Source of the DNA: Helochares maculicollis | Lineage: Eukaryota; Arthropoda; Insecta; Coleoptera; Hydrophilidae | Assembly: GCA_033557835.1 (NCBI GenBank) | Contig: JAWQRO010000418.1 | Span: 1-39,388, forward strand | DNA length: 39,388 bases | Direction of reading: 5' to 3' | In this document: one piece after another, positions 29,079 to 39,388 of the stretch | How positions within the stretch are numbered: the first letter of the stretch is position 1 | Layout: each line of letters begins with the position of its first letter | Notes under the pieces: generated by a model | What the model was told of the DNA's origin: nothing | Database searches by the model: none | Seen by the model: only the letters and a program-made list of their open reading frames with translations | Position numbers and translations under genes: made by a program

Positions 29079-31970
29079 TTTATGCTTAAAAAATGTTCTC
29101 AGTGCAGTTAAAATTACTCATTGATGCGCTATTTGCTAAAATAATCACTGGGAACTGGTTGGACAAATTGATTACTCTTATTATTAGAAAGTATGAATTA
29201 CAAGCAATTAGTTTAGCATGCGTAGAAAGTAATAATCTTGAAAATGATAATTTTGCAGCGATTCCAATTTTGACTAAGCTAACTAAAAACATAAGTAATG
29301 GGCTTCTGCCATATCTGCAAATTCTATTATTGCCATTAAATCTGATTGAGGGGAAGATTTGAACTTCCGCAATAAATAGACCCCTGCTCAATCTACACTT
29401 TCTTCGTATAAATAAAGAGGCAGCACACATAAAAAAACTGAATAAATGGAGCAATGCGCATTTTTACATGCCACCCCCGACCATTATTACAATAAGGATC
29501 ATAAATAACTCCGCGATGTATAGAGTAGAGCCAGCACGGAAAACTTGGCTTCTGAAAATGTGACCACCCCAATGCACAATACAGTTCAATTCATCCTCCT
29601 CGGGTAACCCCAGCTCGAGAAATCCACCATTTTAGCAATAATGGAGGATGCTTCGCCCCTGTCTCGCTACATTTACGAGCCCAGTTGGTACAAGCGCCTC
29701 GGCCATCAGAACTTTTCGAGTTTTTTCGAAAAGAAAGTTCGCGCCGTTTACATTAAGCTTTTTCGGGGATTTTTCTTTGATTTGTGGTGATGTATTGGTA
29801 TTATTTTTCGATTGGGGCAACTCCCCAACCGATAAATTTTAAAGTTTCCCTGCCCCCGAGCCACTCGATTGATTTTAAACCAGATGGTCTGCATATATCC
29901 ACCTGAATTTGCAACTTCACGCTACTTTTGCGAGGAATGAAGGCTCTAATCTAATAAGTCGCTCTAGAAACTTTCGAGGTGAATTACTAGATAATCTGGG
30001 GAATTTTCCGAGTTTAAATGGAAGTCGCTGGTGAATTAGAGCTAAGAGTTCCATAATTAAGCAAAAAAGAATGGAAAAACTGCCCTGTTTTTACATGTAA
30101 TGAATCTCGCCTTATTGTAAGGAAATTGCTTCTCGACTGTCGCAGCTGCTATTTATTCTAACAAATCCTGTATGTTTTAATGAATACAGCTTATTTTATT
30201 GAATAACGAGCATTTTATTACATTTTGATAAGTCCTGGGAATTATAAAGGCATCTTGCATATTTGGCACAACTAGTAATGAAAGTTTTTTATAGTGAGAC
30301 TGGAATACTTCCGTCTCTAAAGCGGTTGGCAGCAGTTGTAGACAAGACAAGAGCGAAGGCAATCTAGTCGAGTGCCTACTACTATTTATTTCAATTTATT
30401 TCCCCTTAGTTACTCCGCAGTCTTGAAGATATGTCAGATGCACGCGTTTCGATCGACTTGTATACCAATTTTCTACTTATCTTTATAATCTGCCTGTAAA
30501 TTTTTTATTTTAAGGGACATCCAAATTAGATTTGGTTGCTGGCCGGGATGGCACGGAATAGGGGTGGGGTAAAATGGAAGACGCTATTTAGTAATAGAGA
30601 TGGGGAGACGAAATTACCCAACTTTCCAGATTTATTGTCTCCAGTGGATGCACGAAAAGGCAAAACAAAAAAAAATAATCCCTCGCGCTTGCACGGCCTT
30701 TTTTTCGCCTTCAGTTACGTGAAGTGTCCTCTTCGAAATAATGGCGTTACTGAGTGCCTTTGAAGAATGAAATGTTTCCCGCATAAAAATACCCCAGATT
30801 TTCTATTAATAGCGCGAACAAGAAGGGTTCTGAAGAACTATGCGTGCGAGTGGCACTTCTTTGTTTGTTTTCCAGCATTTACAGCACTTTTATCACTTCA
30901 AAGAGTGTGCGGGCCTTTTGGTGTTTGGTGATCGCCTTGTCCCGTCTTCAGAGTCGCATCGTGGCGCTCAGGCCCCATGCTTTTAAGGATTATTTTGATA
31001 GGGTTCTTTGCGGGCTTGTTGCTGGTTAGTGTGAGCATCCCTGTGCTTTTCACTGAAGGTTCGCTCTTTTTAGTCTCTTTAGTTAAAGACTGCTCTACAT
31101 TCGACATCAGGACGATAATTAAATTGTCGGCTAAATTAGTTTGAAATTCTATCTGAATTGATTTAGTTAAATTAATGGGTATTATTTTTGATACATACTA
31201 GAAAGGGTCTGTTTTCCAACCTGCAAAGTATGTTTTTGGTGCAGCATTTTATTAGCATCCCAATCAATCCAAATGAAAATAAGTCAATGTCTTGATTCTT
31301 GACTTCAAACAAACTATTTTAATTATTTATTAGTACAGTCAATATTTTACCCCACAAGAAAATCATGTGCGCTAATCAGTTCCTCCACTTTTTCTGTGAA
31401 CCATTGAGAATACATTTTTGTACAGCCACGTAAACACAGTCTAGGGCACCAAAAGTATAAGCCCTAGAATATAGTAGATCGGGTGAACATATATGTGATG
31501 TATTTAATGGGATTATACCGTTTACTTTTTATCCCAATCATCTTGTTTATGATATTTATTAGCTCATTTAATAAAATAGGTTAGTCTATACTACCTATAG
31601 TATATATTTATTGCAAAATAGCAGCAAAGCAAATACTCTGATATTGTTTTTATCAAAACACTGAAATCTGGAAACACGCCTAGTTCACAAAATCAATTTT
31701 CATTGAAAATAAAGTACAAACAGAGACAAATCGAAGGATAAAAGCCAATATTTCGCTTTATTTACAGGACACGGTAGGCTTTGAGAAAATGATTTCCTGG
31801 GACTAGCAGCATTTCTGCACTTTAGATTAGCACGTCGTGGGTTATGTGTTGATTTTTTAATTTGAGTCATACTCTATTGTATGCTTACGATTTGAACGGG
31901 CCAATTTATAAAGTCATTCGAATCTTCATTACGCAATCAAACACTAACGCAGGTATTATTATTAACCCTT
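29079..31970. other. No gene recognised; GC-richer patches at 29640-29860 and 30530-31030
   Basis: Several short frames occur (29086-29454 on both strands, 29648-29842, 30536-30763, 30844-31029). None carries a known motif and opposing frames overlap, so I do not call genes. The two GC-richer patches are unlike transposon debris and could be exons or conserved noncoding DNA. CATTACGCAATCAA near 31927 is also present near 21269, too short to interpret. Confidence 0.4.
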
Positions 31971-31972
31971 TA

Positions 31973-33155
31973 CTAGATTAGTTAAAAAGTTCGCGGAGCG
32001 AAGACTTTAATTCGTCGGTAGAGCTACAATTTCGACTGAATTCAAGATCACGTGCTTCTAATGACCGTATCTGCAAATTTCAACCCCTTATGACTCGTCG
32101 GTGTTTTTATGACGCTTTGATGTTAGACGTGTCAACATAATTTAATCATGGAAAAAATTGAACATCGTGCGTTTATAAAATTTTAATGAAAAAGGGTTTG
32201 AAGGCGATGGAAATTTATAGTGAAATGGTGAATGTGTTAGGGGATTCTGCTCCATCTAAAACAATGGTCTATAAGTGGGCATTAGAATTTAAACGTGGTC
32301 GCACAAGCCTAGAAGATGATCCTCGTTCAGGACGTCCAAAAAGTGGGACCACTGAAAAAATAATTGATACCATTCATGATATGATTATGAATGACTGAAA
32401 AAGTGAAACTTGAGTGAGATTTCTGAGACCATGAATATCTCAACTGAGCGAGTACTTCATATTTTGAACGATGTGCTAGGCCTCAGAAAGCGTTGTGCAT
32501 GATGGGTGCCGCATTTCTCAAATTGTGATCAAAAACGATTTCGAGTGAATCTTTCTAAGGAATATTTGGAGCTTTTTCAAAAAAATAAAAAAGAGTTTTA
32601 AGTCGTTTCGTCACTATGGATGAAACCTGGGTGTGCCACTATGATCCCAAGCTGCGACAACAATCCTCAGAGTGGACCGAGCCTGGTTGTTCAGCCCCAA
32701 AACAACCAAAATGGCCCAAATCATCCAAAAAGGTTATGGCATCTGTTTTCTGAGATGCAAAGGGCATTTTGGTGATCTTTTATTTTCAAAACAGTAAAAC
32801 CATAGTAGGAGAGTATTATTCAAATCTGTTGGATAAGTTAAATACAAAAATTAGAGAAAAGAGACCTGACTTGAAGAAGAAAAAATCCTTTTCCGCCAAG
32901 ATAACGCGTCAGCACACAAATGTGTTCAAACAATGGCTAAATTGAACGATTTTCCTCAAATGAAGAAGTTATAGAGACTGTGAAGCAATACTTTGACGAG
33001 CTTCCAGAAAACCATTTTAGAGATGGTATAACTGGATTGGAAAATCGTTGAAAAAAATTTATTGAAATTATGGGAAAATACGCTGTAGACAAAAGGTATT
33101 CTTTTTAGTTTTGCCCTTTTTTATCCCCGCTCCGCAAACTATTCAACTAACCTAG
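31973..33155 (+). mobile_element. mariner element 8 with ~35 bp terminal inverted repeats
   Basis: The left end reads CTAGATTAGTTAAAAAGTTC then GCGGAGCG. The right end, read inward, is CTAGGTTAGTTGAATAGTTT then GCGGAGCG. TA flanks both ends (31971-31972 and 33156-33157). Total length is 1183 bp. The termini are the best preserved long inverted repeats of any mariner here, although the coding region is badly decayed. An internal deletion in the catalytic region accounts for the short length. Confidence 0.92.
32148..33108 (+). pseudogene. mariner transposase lacking the third catalytic Asp region
   Basis: The ATG at 32148 begins MEKIEHRAFIKF, then a stop and frameshift near 32183. The frame resumes as KKGLKAMEIYSEMVNVLGDS with a long open stretch to RSGRPKSGTTEKIIDTIHDM (32398). 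Several CGA-to-TGA or TGG-to-TGA type stops follow, for example VMASVF-stop-DAKG near 32751. The first Asp is in VTMDETWVCHY (about 32611-32630). The second is in FRQDNASAHKC (about 32890-32922). After MAKLN the sequence jumps to RFSSNEEVIETVKQYFDELP: the roughly 40 residues that normally include PPYSPDLAPSDY are deleted, removing the third Asp. The tail reads FIEIMGKYAVDKR and ends at 33106-33108. Confidence 0.9.
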
Positions 33156-33157
33156 TA

Positions 33158-34339
33158 CTGCTTTGGAACGACAAGTTATGCAAGCATTTAGAAAATACAC
33201 TCCTCTCTGATCATAGCAAATTAAAAAATCATCAATAGGTACTAAAAATATCTATTGATTTTTATTTTACTTTAAGTATACAATAAAACTCAAGACACAG
33301 AAATTCCTAGAGTGCATATGAACACCAAATAAATAGTAAGAGCCTCAAAACGATTCAGAATATTTAGAGAGATTCAGTCTATAGACTTTTGTGGATGCGC
33401 TTTATGAAATAATCGTTAAAATTTCTTTATTATTTCATATAGAAAGCACTAATCTTCTCAACAAATCTTCCATCATTACTAAACAACGCATTCCGGGAGA
33501 ATCAAACAATTTATAGCCTATTAAAATCACGGGGCTATACGCGATAGTTTAAGCGAAATGAGGGGTGAGGTCACTTCTGAATTTATACTTGAGCGGCCAG
33601 AATCAGATACGCTTAATTTATGAGCTTGGGTAAAATAAACGCCCTTTCGATCCGCTCAATGTTTTACACAGAACTCGCAGCACAAGGCAAAGATACTTCA
33701 GGATTTTTGAAAATGGAAAGCCAACAGACATACAATATCAAATCAACAGAATGCGTGGATATAAAGAACGGGTAAGCCGAGATGATGGGAAGTTGAAACG
33801 GGAAGTACGCACTGTGTAGATGGGCAAAAAGCAAATATTGACTTATCGAAAAAATATTGGGATTGTAAAATGGAGTTTCAGGATGGTAAAAAATGAAGGG
33901 TTATTATTTCCTAAATGAAGGGTTATTATTTCCAACATGAGCTCTACTGCAATCATTTAAAAATTGAAAACTGCTGTTTCGTTCACTCATTGGTCAAATA
34001 AAATTAAAATCAGGAAGACGTGGGAATTCTCCTCCATATGCAGCTAGCATTGGCCACATGCATGATTTTGCCATGCTGAAATGGTGATTCCTTTTCCTCT
34101 ACACAGACACTAACACAAGTTTATAGAAGTAAATTGTAAATGCAGGACAATGGTATTAATCATTCAATTACCACTTTCTAATATTTGATGATAGTGTCCA
34201 ATTTAACACTAAATATTAAAATATTAATTTATTGTCACCTGAAACTATTTGTTTTTATTACAATAAAATGTAGTTGACACATAAATAGTAGAGCGAAAAT
34301 CTACTTTTCCTGATTGAAGATCGGTGTTAACCTTCCAAG
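33158..34339. other. No gene recognised
   Basis: AT-rich spacer with no supportable frame. It contains only the small 22-bp tandem duplication listed separately. Confidence 0.45.
33891..33933. repeat. 22-bp tandem duplication
   Basis: AAATGAAGGGTTATTATTTCC occurs at 33891-33911 and again, unchanged, at 33913-33933, separated by one T. It is a recent small duplication. Confidence 0.9.
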
Positions 34340-35358
34340 AATATACAGGGTGTTGCAGAATTAATTTCCAATACTTAACCCACATGTTGAGAACGCCAAT
34401 GTGACCCGGACCGAGTCTAAGTATAAATAAAAATATTGAAAATTTGGCTAATTTAGGACTCCTGCCATAATTGAAATAATGCCGATACTATTACTATAAA
34501 AATAACAGCGTCACAATCAAACACGTCGTTAGATCCTTCAAAACGCAAAACCGTTCTTATTAGAGAGAAACAGAAAAAGAGCATAAACAACCATTGAAGT
34601 CAAATTTTATAGCGTTTTTTTCTAATCATTTAATACAGATCATGATCTCGAAAAAGATCGCTTTGTATTACTATTACCGCAAGAAATACGATCACATCAT
34701 ACATCGCAATCTAACGTCACCTTTATCTCTACAAAAATACCGGCATCACAATCAAAACAAAGCGTTAGATCCGTCAGAAAAACATGCGTCTGCGGTTTTA
34801 AATTTATTACGCTTTGCGTTTTTTGATGAGTATCCGCATTCATTTTTATCACCTTTTTTACAATAAAATGATGGCTTTTTTGGCTTAGTAATTTCATATG
34901 ATTTGCATATTAGTAAATATGGCTTTCTTTAAATAAGGCATAAAGAACAATTTACCTAATTTACGTAATAGTAAATAATGTGTTAAAAACGAATTGAAAT
35001 GAACGCAAGCCGACCAAAAATGTGGCGCTTGTTTTTCCTCTCCGGTTGCAATTTATTGGGCTGTTGACTTTTTTCGCTCATCTTTATTTCTTTTCAACGA
35101 GGGATTTTTTAATATTATTAAAGTCCAGATGCTTTAAGCGTAAACAGGAATGTGATTCTTTGAAATACCGATAAAATTCGTCTGTGTTCGACCAACGACG
35201 TCATAGAGAATTCCAACAGTGGTTCTTAACATGTACATGTAATTAATATCTCGGTTACCAATTATGCCCCAAAATGCAAACAAAAACCTATCGCTTATTA
35301 TTTCTTATATCTACCACCCCATTAAGTTCTGTAACTTAATTTTGAAACACGTTGTATA
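34340..35358. mobile_element. ~1 kb terminal-inverted-repeat element, family unknown, non-autonomous
   Basis: The left end starts AATATACAGGGTGTTGCAGA then ATTAATTTCCAATACTTAA. The right end, read inward, is AATATACAACGTGTTTCAAA then ATTAAGTTACAGAACTTAA. About 30 of 39 positions agree. TATA at both edges allows a TA or TATA target duplication. The left ~470 bp is shared with the second copy at 38817. It contains a direct internal repeat: CATCACAATCAAA..CGTTAGATCC or a close variant occurs near 34510 and again near 34740. No transposase frame is present, so this is a non-autonomous element. CAGGGTGT-type ends are common in insect DNA transposons; I cannot name the family. Confidence 0.75.
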
Positions 35359-38300
35359 TTGGGTAGGTTTAATTCAGTATTTTTGCAATTTTGGTTCAGG
35401 TTTCCAGCATAGAAGTATTGGCCTAGAGACTAAGTGATAATCGCACGGAAGGAAAAGCCGGCATGGGCGAGACAAATTTGGTAGACAGGTACTATAAATT
35501 AAATGCATTTGTTACATGAGAATCCTTAAACATCCATAAATTTTCATGAGAGGTGTGCAAATATTCATTGCGGTGATTATGTTCGTGAATTGTCACATTT
35601 TTGCTCAAATTAGAAAGAAAAATGAACAAATCTATGGATAAATAGTAAATCTAGACTTTAGTCGACGAATTTACTAATATATAGCATATTTACAATAGAT
35701 GGCAATGATGAATTATAGCATTAATTCAAGGAACTATATGTCAAAAATCTCTAAATTGTACTAAACGTAATTATATAGTTTTAAATATTCGGTGGTACAA
35801 TAGAAAAGATGGGAATTAAAATAAAGCCACCGAATTTCAAGCTCTAAACTATGCTTCGAATTAGATCTTTTTAACTGAGAGCGTGCATAATATATTTCAA
35901 AAGAGATAACAAATAGACTATATTACATGTAGTTTATTTATATCTCGAGCAGGATTCCTGATAATATTGTTTCGAATAGCGACAAGTAAGTGAGTCTTAT
36001 TTTAGGAGTAAGTAGAATAGATTATTGCAAAATTTTTGACACAATAAATATTTAAATAGTTCTTTAAAGTAGTCAACAAATGGGTCCCTGTTCCATAAAA
36101 TTATCAAAACTCCGTTTGTATCCAAGAACACCATACTACAAGTTCTTAGCAAAGACTACTCGCCAATAAACATACATTTAAATAAATAAATTTTCCAACA
36201 TTTTAATACACACAAGCGAAATAAACAAAAGAAATTCGGCTGAAATTTTAAAATTCTCGTATATAGAATAGGGGGGCTCTACACGGTTGTGTGTATATAT
36301 TATAGAAACACATACACATACACATGAGAGGGGGGGCAGGACTACGCTCGCCCTTAACCATCGCATTCGCTCAGCATAATCTATGAAGAAATATATAATG
36401 TGCATAGAGACAAGCATAGCAATCCGTTAAACGAATGAATAATTGACAAAAGAGCGAAGCGAAGGGGATACAAATGATACTTGGCTTTAACAAGAACCGA
36501 GGCGCAGAACAGTACGTAGACAAAACGGAAAGGAAAACAGAATATAGGTGTATTACTGAGGAGGGAAGTAGCCAGGACATCGGTTATGGAAAGGGCAGAA
36601 GTAAATGCATAAATTTATAATGAAACGAAAACTTTCCCATTACAACCAGGAAATTAAAACGGCCTCGAGTGTAAAAAACTTAAAATATATTACGTTACGT
36701 TACGCAAAGCTACCGATTTTTCTACGCTGTACTGCGAGGCTAAACCACAAAGCATGCTCTTTACGAATTTTCTTTACGGGATATCTTTGCGAAATGTCTT
36801 TGCGAAATTCCCTTGTTGACTCGAAAAGTCGCCTCCAATAAGGATAAGAGATCAACTTTTATAAAAGAGCGTCCTTTATCATGAGGGTCTTTCCTAGAGT
36901 ATTGATTAATGGTCTCTTTATTTCCTTTTAACGTCGTATTGTTTAGAATTTAATTCCTTCCGAACTTCTAAACTTCCCCGTACCTCTATCCACGCTAGAG
37001 CGGCGTTATTGCGGCTTTCAATGCGCCTTTTTGGTTTTTCGCCGCCAGTATGCCTCCGCAGAGTTCTAATTAGTTAGTTGGTGATTACATACCGTCTTGA
37101 TGAATGCAGAAAGTGAAATTCACAGTCGCTCTCTGAAATTTACGGTAGGGAAGGTGGCAAGGCAACTTAAAACCCCGATTTCCAACTCACCCCAGTTCCC
37201 CATTTCAAGACCAAACAAACAAAAACAAATTGGTCAGACAGATTCCTTTTTGCATGGGAAGAATTCAGCTCCTGTTGGTGGAGCGATTTTCGCGATGAGG
37301 ATTTCCACTTTTCAGATCCTGAAGTTATTTAAGAGTTGCCGGCGGCGTTTTCATTTTATTTTAAGAGGAAGTAAAAGTTCGAGCGCTAATTAATTTTATT
37401 CCCCTTGACTATCAGATCTGGCACGTAATATATAACCACCAGTTTTAATTATTCTCAATTACCGACTCTGTATCTCCATAGAAGTTTTATGCAATTACTT
37501 GGCCTATCTAAACTGATCCATCTCTTTCTCTATTTCTCTGCTTGCTCCCCGCTTTCCGCCACTCTTTACACATAGCCGCGGCGAGTAGATCGGTTAATTC
37601 AATTAGAAACTTTCAATTTTGTTATCGGGATTGCACTAAATCGGTTTATATTGATATCGAACGTACAATAAATTATACCGAGTTAATTGGAGCAAAATGT
37701 AAAATACTCTTGATGTCCTAAAAATAAGTCAGCTGCAGGTAGGACTGCCGATATTGGTCCGATTTTATATTTATTTACGAAGGAACAACATCGATAAGTC
37801 TAAGTATCAATTATGAAGACCGATCCATTCAATATTCCATAGAAAATCGTAATGAAGAATATCAAATCTTGTTTTAATTAAGTTATAAATATTTATTACC
37901 CATTACCGAAACGGAATTTCCAAGTTTTCATATTAAATTTCCATTTCATTACCATTTAAAGTTGGACAATCGGCAAAGACTCAGTGCACTCGGTATCTAG
38001 AGTTTAGTTTGTTTTGAATACAAGTCACTTCGCATTCAAGTGGTAATTACCGAGGTAGCATGAATAAATTAATTGGCTCTAATGGCGAATTTGAGCATGA
38101 CGAAAATGGAAAATTTCTTTTGAGAAAACTAACTACTCAAAGCTGTATGCAAATATGGATTAGAGATAAGAGCAGCATCTGACGGCTGGCTGCTGTGCGC
38201 TTCAAAAATGAACAAACAAAGCAAATCTGCACCGCTGACTCATCCTAGAGCTGGAGTGTTTCATTAGTAGCATCAGTATAAGCGAAATCCACCCCCGCTC

Positions 38301-38816
38301 CTGTGTATATATTTCATTATTCCGAAGTAATTTACCCCCCTATTTGGCCAAATTGCACTTTCGTCCGTACGGAAATGCATTTAGAGATTCTAGGGCCATT
38401 CTGTTGGTATTTATCTATTAATTTGGTTCTTTTCCCCAGTTTTTCTACGTTAGTTTCCCTACAAACAGAGGGGGTGTGTCGTGTCTTGCATTTTATTTAT
38501 AAATCATATGACTACTTTGTCATCATTAGATAGGCAATTGAATATGAGCCGTCTGCAAATGCCCGCGTTACTGCTTCATAATTAATGCTAAAATTATTTT
38601 GCTTTATTTAATTATATTTATAAGGTAATTTTGTCATATTCAATTTCGATCAGCTGGGTATTCTGCCTCCACACGCCTCTACACATTCATCAAATGTTCG
38701 GAAAGGATGCAACAGTTCTTAATTTTACATAAATGCTAAGATAGTACTATAGATTATTTGATGTTTTGCATTTCGATTCCTAACTTCCATAAATAACGAA
38801 CAGTACTGTCTCTTTA
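35359..38816. other. No gene recognised; low-complexity and GC-richer patches
   Basis: A low-complexity patch at about 36270-36340 holds GGGGGG, GTGTGTATATATTATAG and ACACATACACATACACATG runs. TTACG is repeated three times near 36690. GC-richer patches at about 36970-37080 and 38150-38260 have no continuous frame; the latter includes AGATAAG (GATA-type) and TGACTCA (AP-1-type) words that may be chance. Short frames (36605-36841, 37100-37393, 38303-38533) show no known motifs. Confidence 0.4.
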
Positions 38817-39388
38817 CATGCAGCGTATTGCCGAATTAATTTTCAATACTTAACCCACATGTTAAGAAAGCCAATGTGACCACGACCTGGTCTAAATATA
38901 AATAAAAATGTTGAAAATTTTGTTAATTTGGGACTCCTGGCATAATTGAAATGATGCTGATAGACCATGCTGGGTTAAAGAATATTGTGCAGACACAACG
39001 GCACCGTTATTGCTATAAAAATAACGGCATCACAATCAAACACGTCGTTAGATCCTTCAAAACCTCGAAATTAAATTTTGTCATGAACGTAAAACCGTCC
39101 TTATCAAAGAGAAACAGAAAAAGAGCATAAACAACTATTGAAGTCAAATTTTATAGCTCCACGTTTTTTCGAATCATTTAAATCAGAACGTGACCTCAAA
39201 AAAAGATCGATTTGTGTTACTATCTTCCGCCGCAAGAATGACGATTGTGTCATACATCGCAAACTAACGTCACCTTTATCTCTAAACACCGGCATCACAA
39301 TCAAAACAAAGCTTTCGATTCGTCATAATCACGAGGTAAAATTATTTAACGAACACAAAACCTTCCTAATAACATATAGACAGAAAAA
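38817..39388. mobile_element. Second copy of the terminal-inverted-repeat element, cut by right edge
   Basis: The copy begins TTGCCGAATTAATTTTCAAT (from about 38832, with a decayed outer end CATGCAGCGTA before it) and follows 34340-34810 in the same orientation. It has an extra ~45 bp (around AGACCATGCTGGGTTAAAGA, 38960-38990) and more of the internal repeats. CATCACAATCAAACACGTCG (39026) recurs as CATCACAATCAAAACAAAGC (39292). AACGTAAAACCGTCCTTATC (39085) recurs as ACACAAAACCTTCCTAATAA (39353). The internal repeat period is about 265 bp. This copy is probably closer to the complete element than the left one. Confidence 0.75.

Noticed and set aside
1..39388. tRNA or rRNA genes
   Set aside because: Scanning by eye found no cloverleaf with a plausible GGTTCRA T-arm and no rRNA-like block; a dedicated covariance search could still find a divergent one.

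Overview
The window looks like AT-rich nuclear DNA from an animal, most probably an insect. There are no bacterial-style operons and no long intact open reading frames. What can be recognised is almost entirely decayed insect-type DNA transposons: eight mariner (DD34D) relics, one piggyBac relic, a roughly 1 kb terminal-inverted-repeat element with a second copy, and several tandem repeats. I found no rRNA, tRNA or CRISPR array and no confidently functional host gene. The species cannot be fixed from the sequence.

Layout, left to right. 1-1064: the 5' part of a nearly intact mariner (minus strand) that runs off the left edge. 2191-4034: two direct copies of an ~840 bp repeat, with a piggyBac-derived fragment at their junction. 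4895-5928: a mariner on the plus strand that stops just after the third catalytic Asp and goes straight into its terminal repeat. It lies one base from a fragment of another mariner family (5934-6160). 6657-7665: a GC-richer block with two unassigned small ORFs. 8771-11202: a dead piggyBac transposase preceded by three tandem copies of its own 5' region. 11203-16550: no recognised genes, but a few GC-richer, possibly regulatory blocks. 16551-18602: five ~410 bp tandem units. 19540-20460: a mariner with Asp-to-Tyr at the third catalytic position. 22076-23080 and 28283-29045: two collinear diverged copies of an unknown sequence, the second with hydrophobic ORFs. 23449-27767: three mariners of three families in the same orientation. 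31973-33155: a mariner with clear ~35 bp terminal repeats. 34340-35358: a terminal-inverted-repeat element whose relative starts at 38817 and leaves the right edge.

Functional reading. The genes do not form a pathway. The window is a record of repeated invasion by unrelated cut-and-paste transposons, each inactivated by a different route: frameshift, CpG-type nonsense change, internal deletion or catalytic-residue loss. Tandem amplification then acted on some of the debris. The most unusual items are the triplicated piggyBac 5' end, the five-unit array with distinctive edge units, the paired terminal-inverted-repeat element, and the duplicated hydrophobic ORF region, which may be a broken membrane-protein gene. 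All family assignments come from reading motifs by eye; no database search was run.
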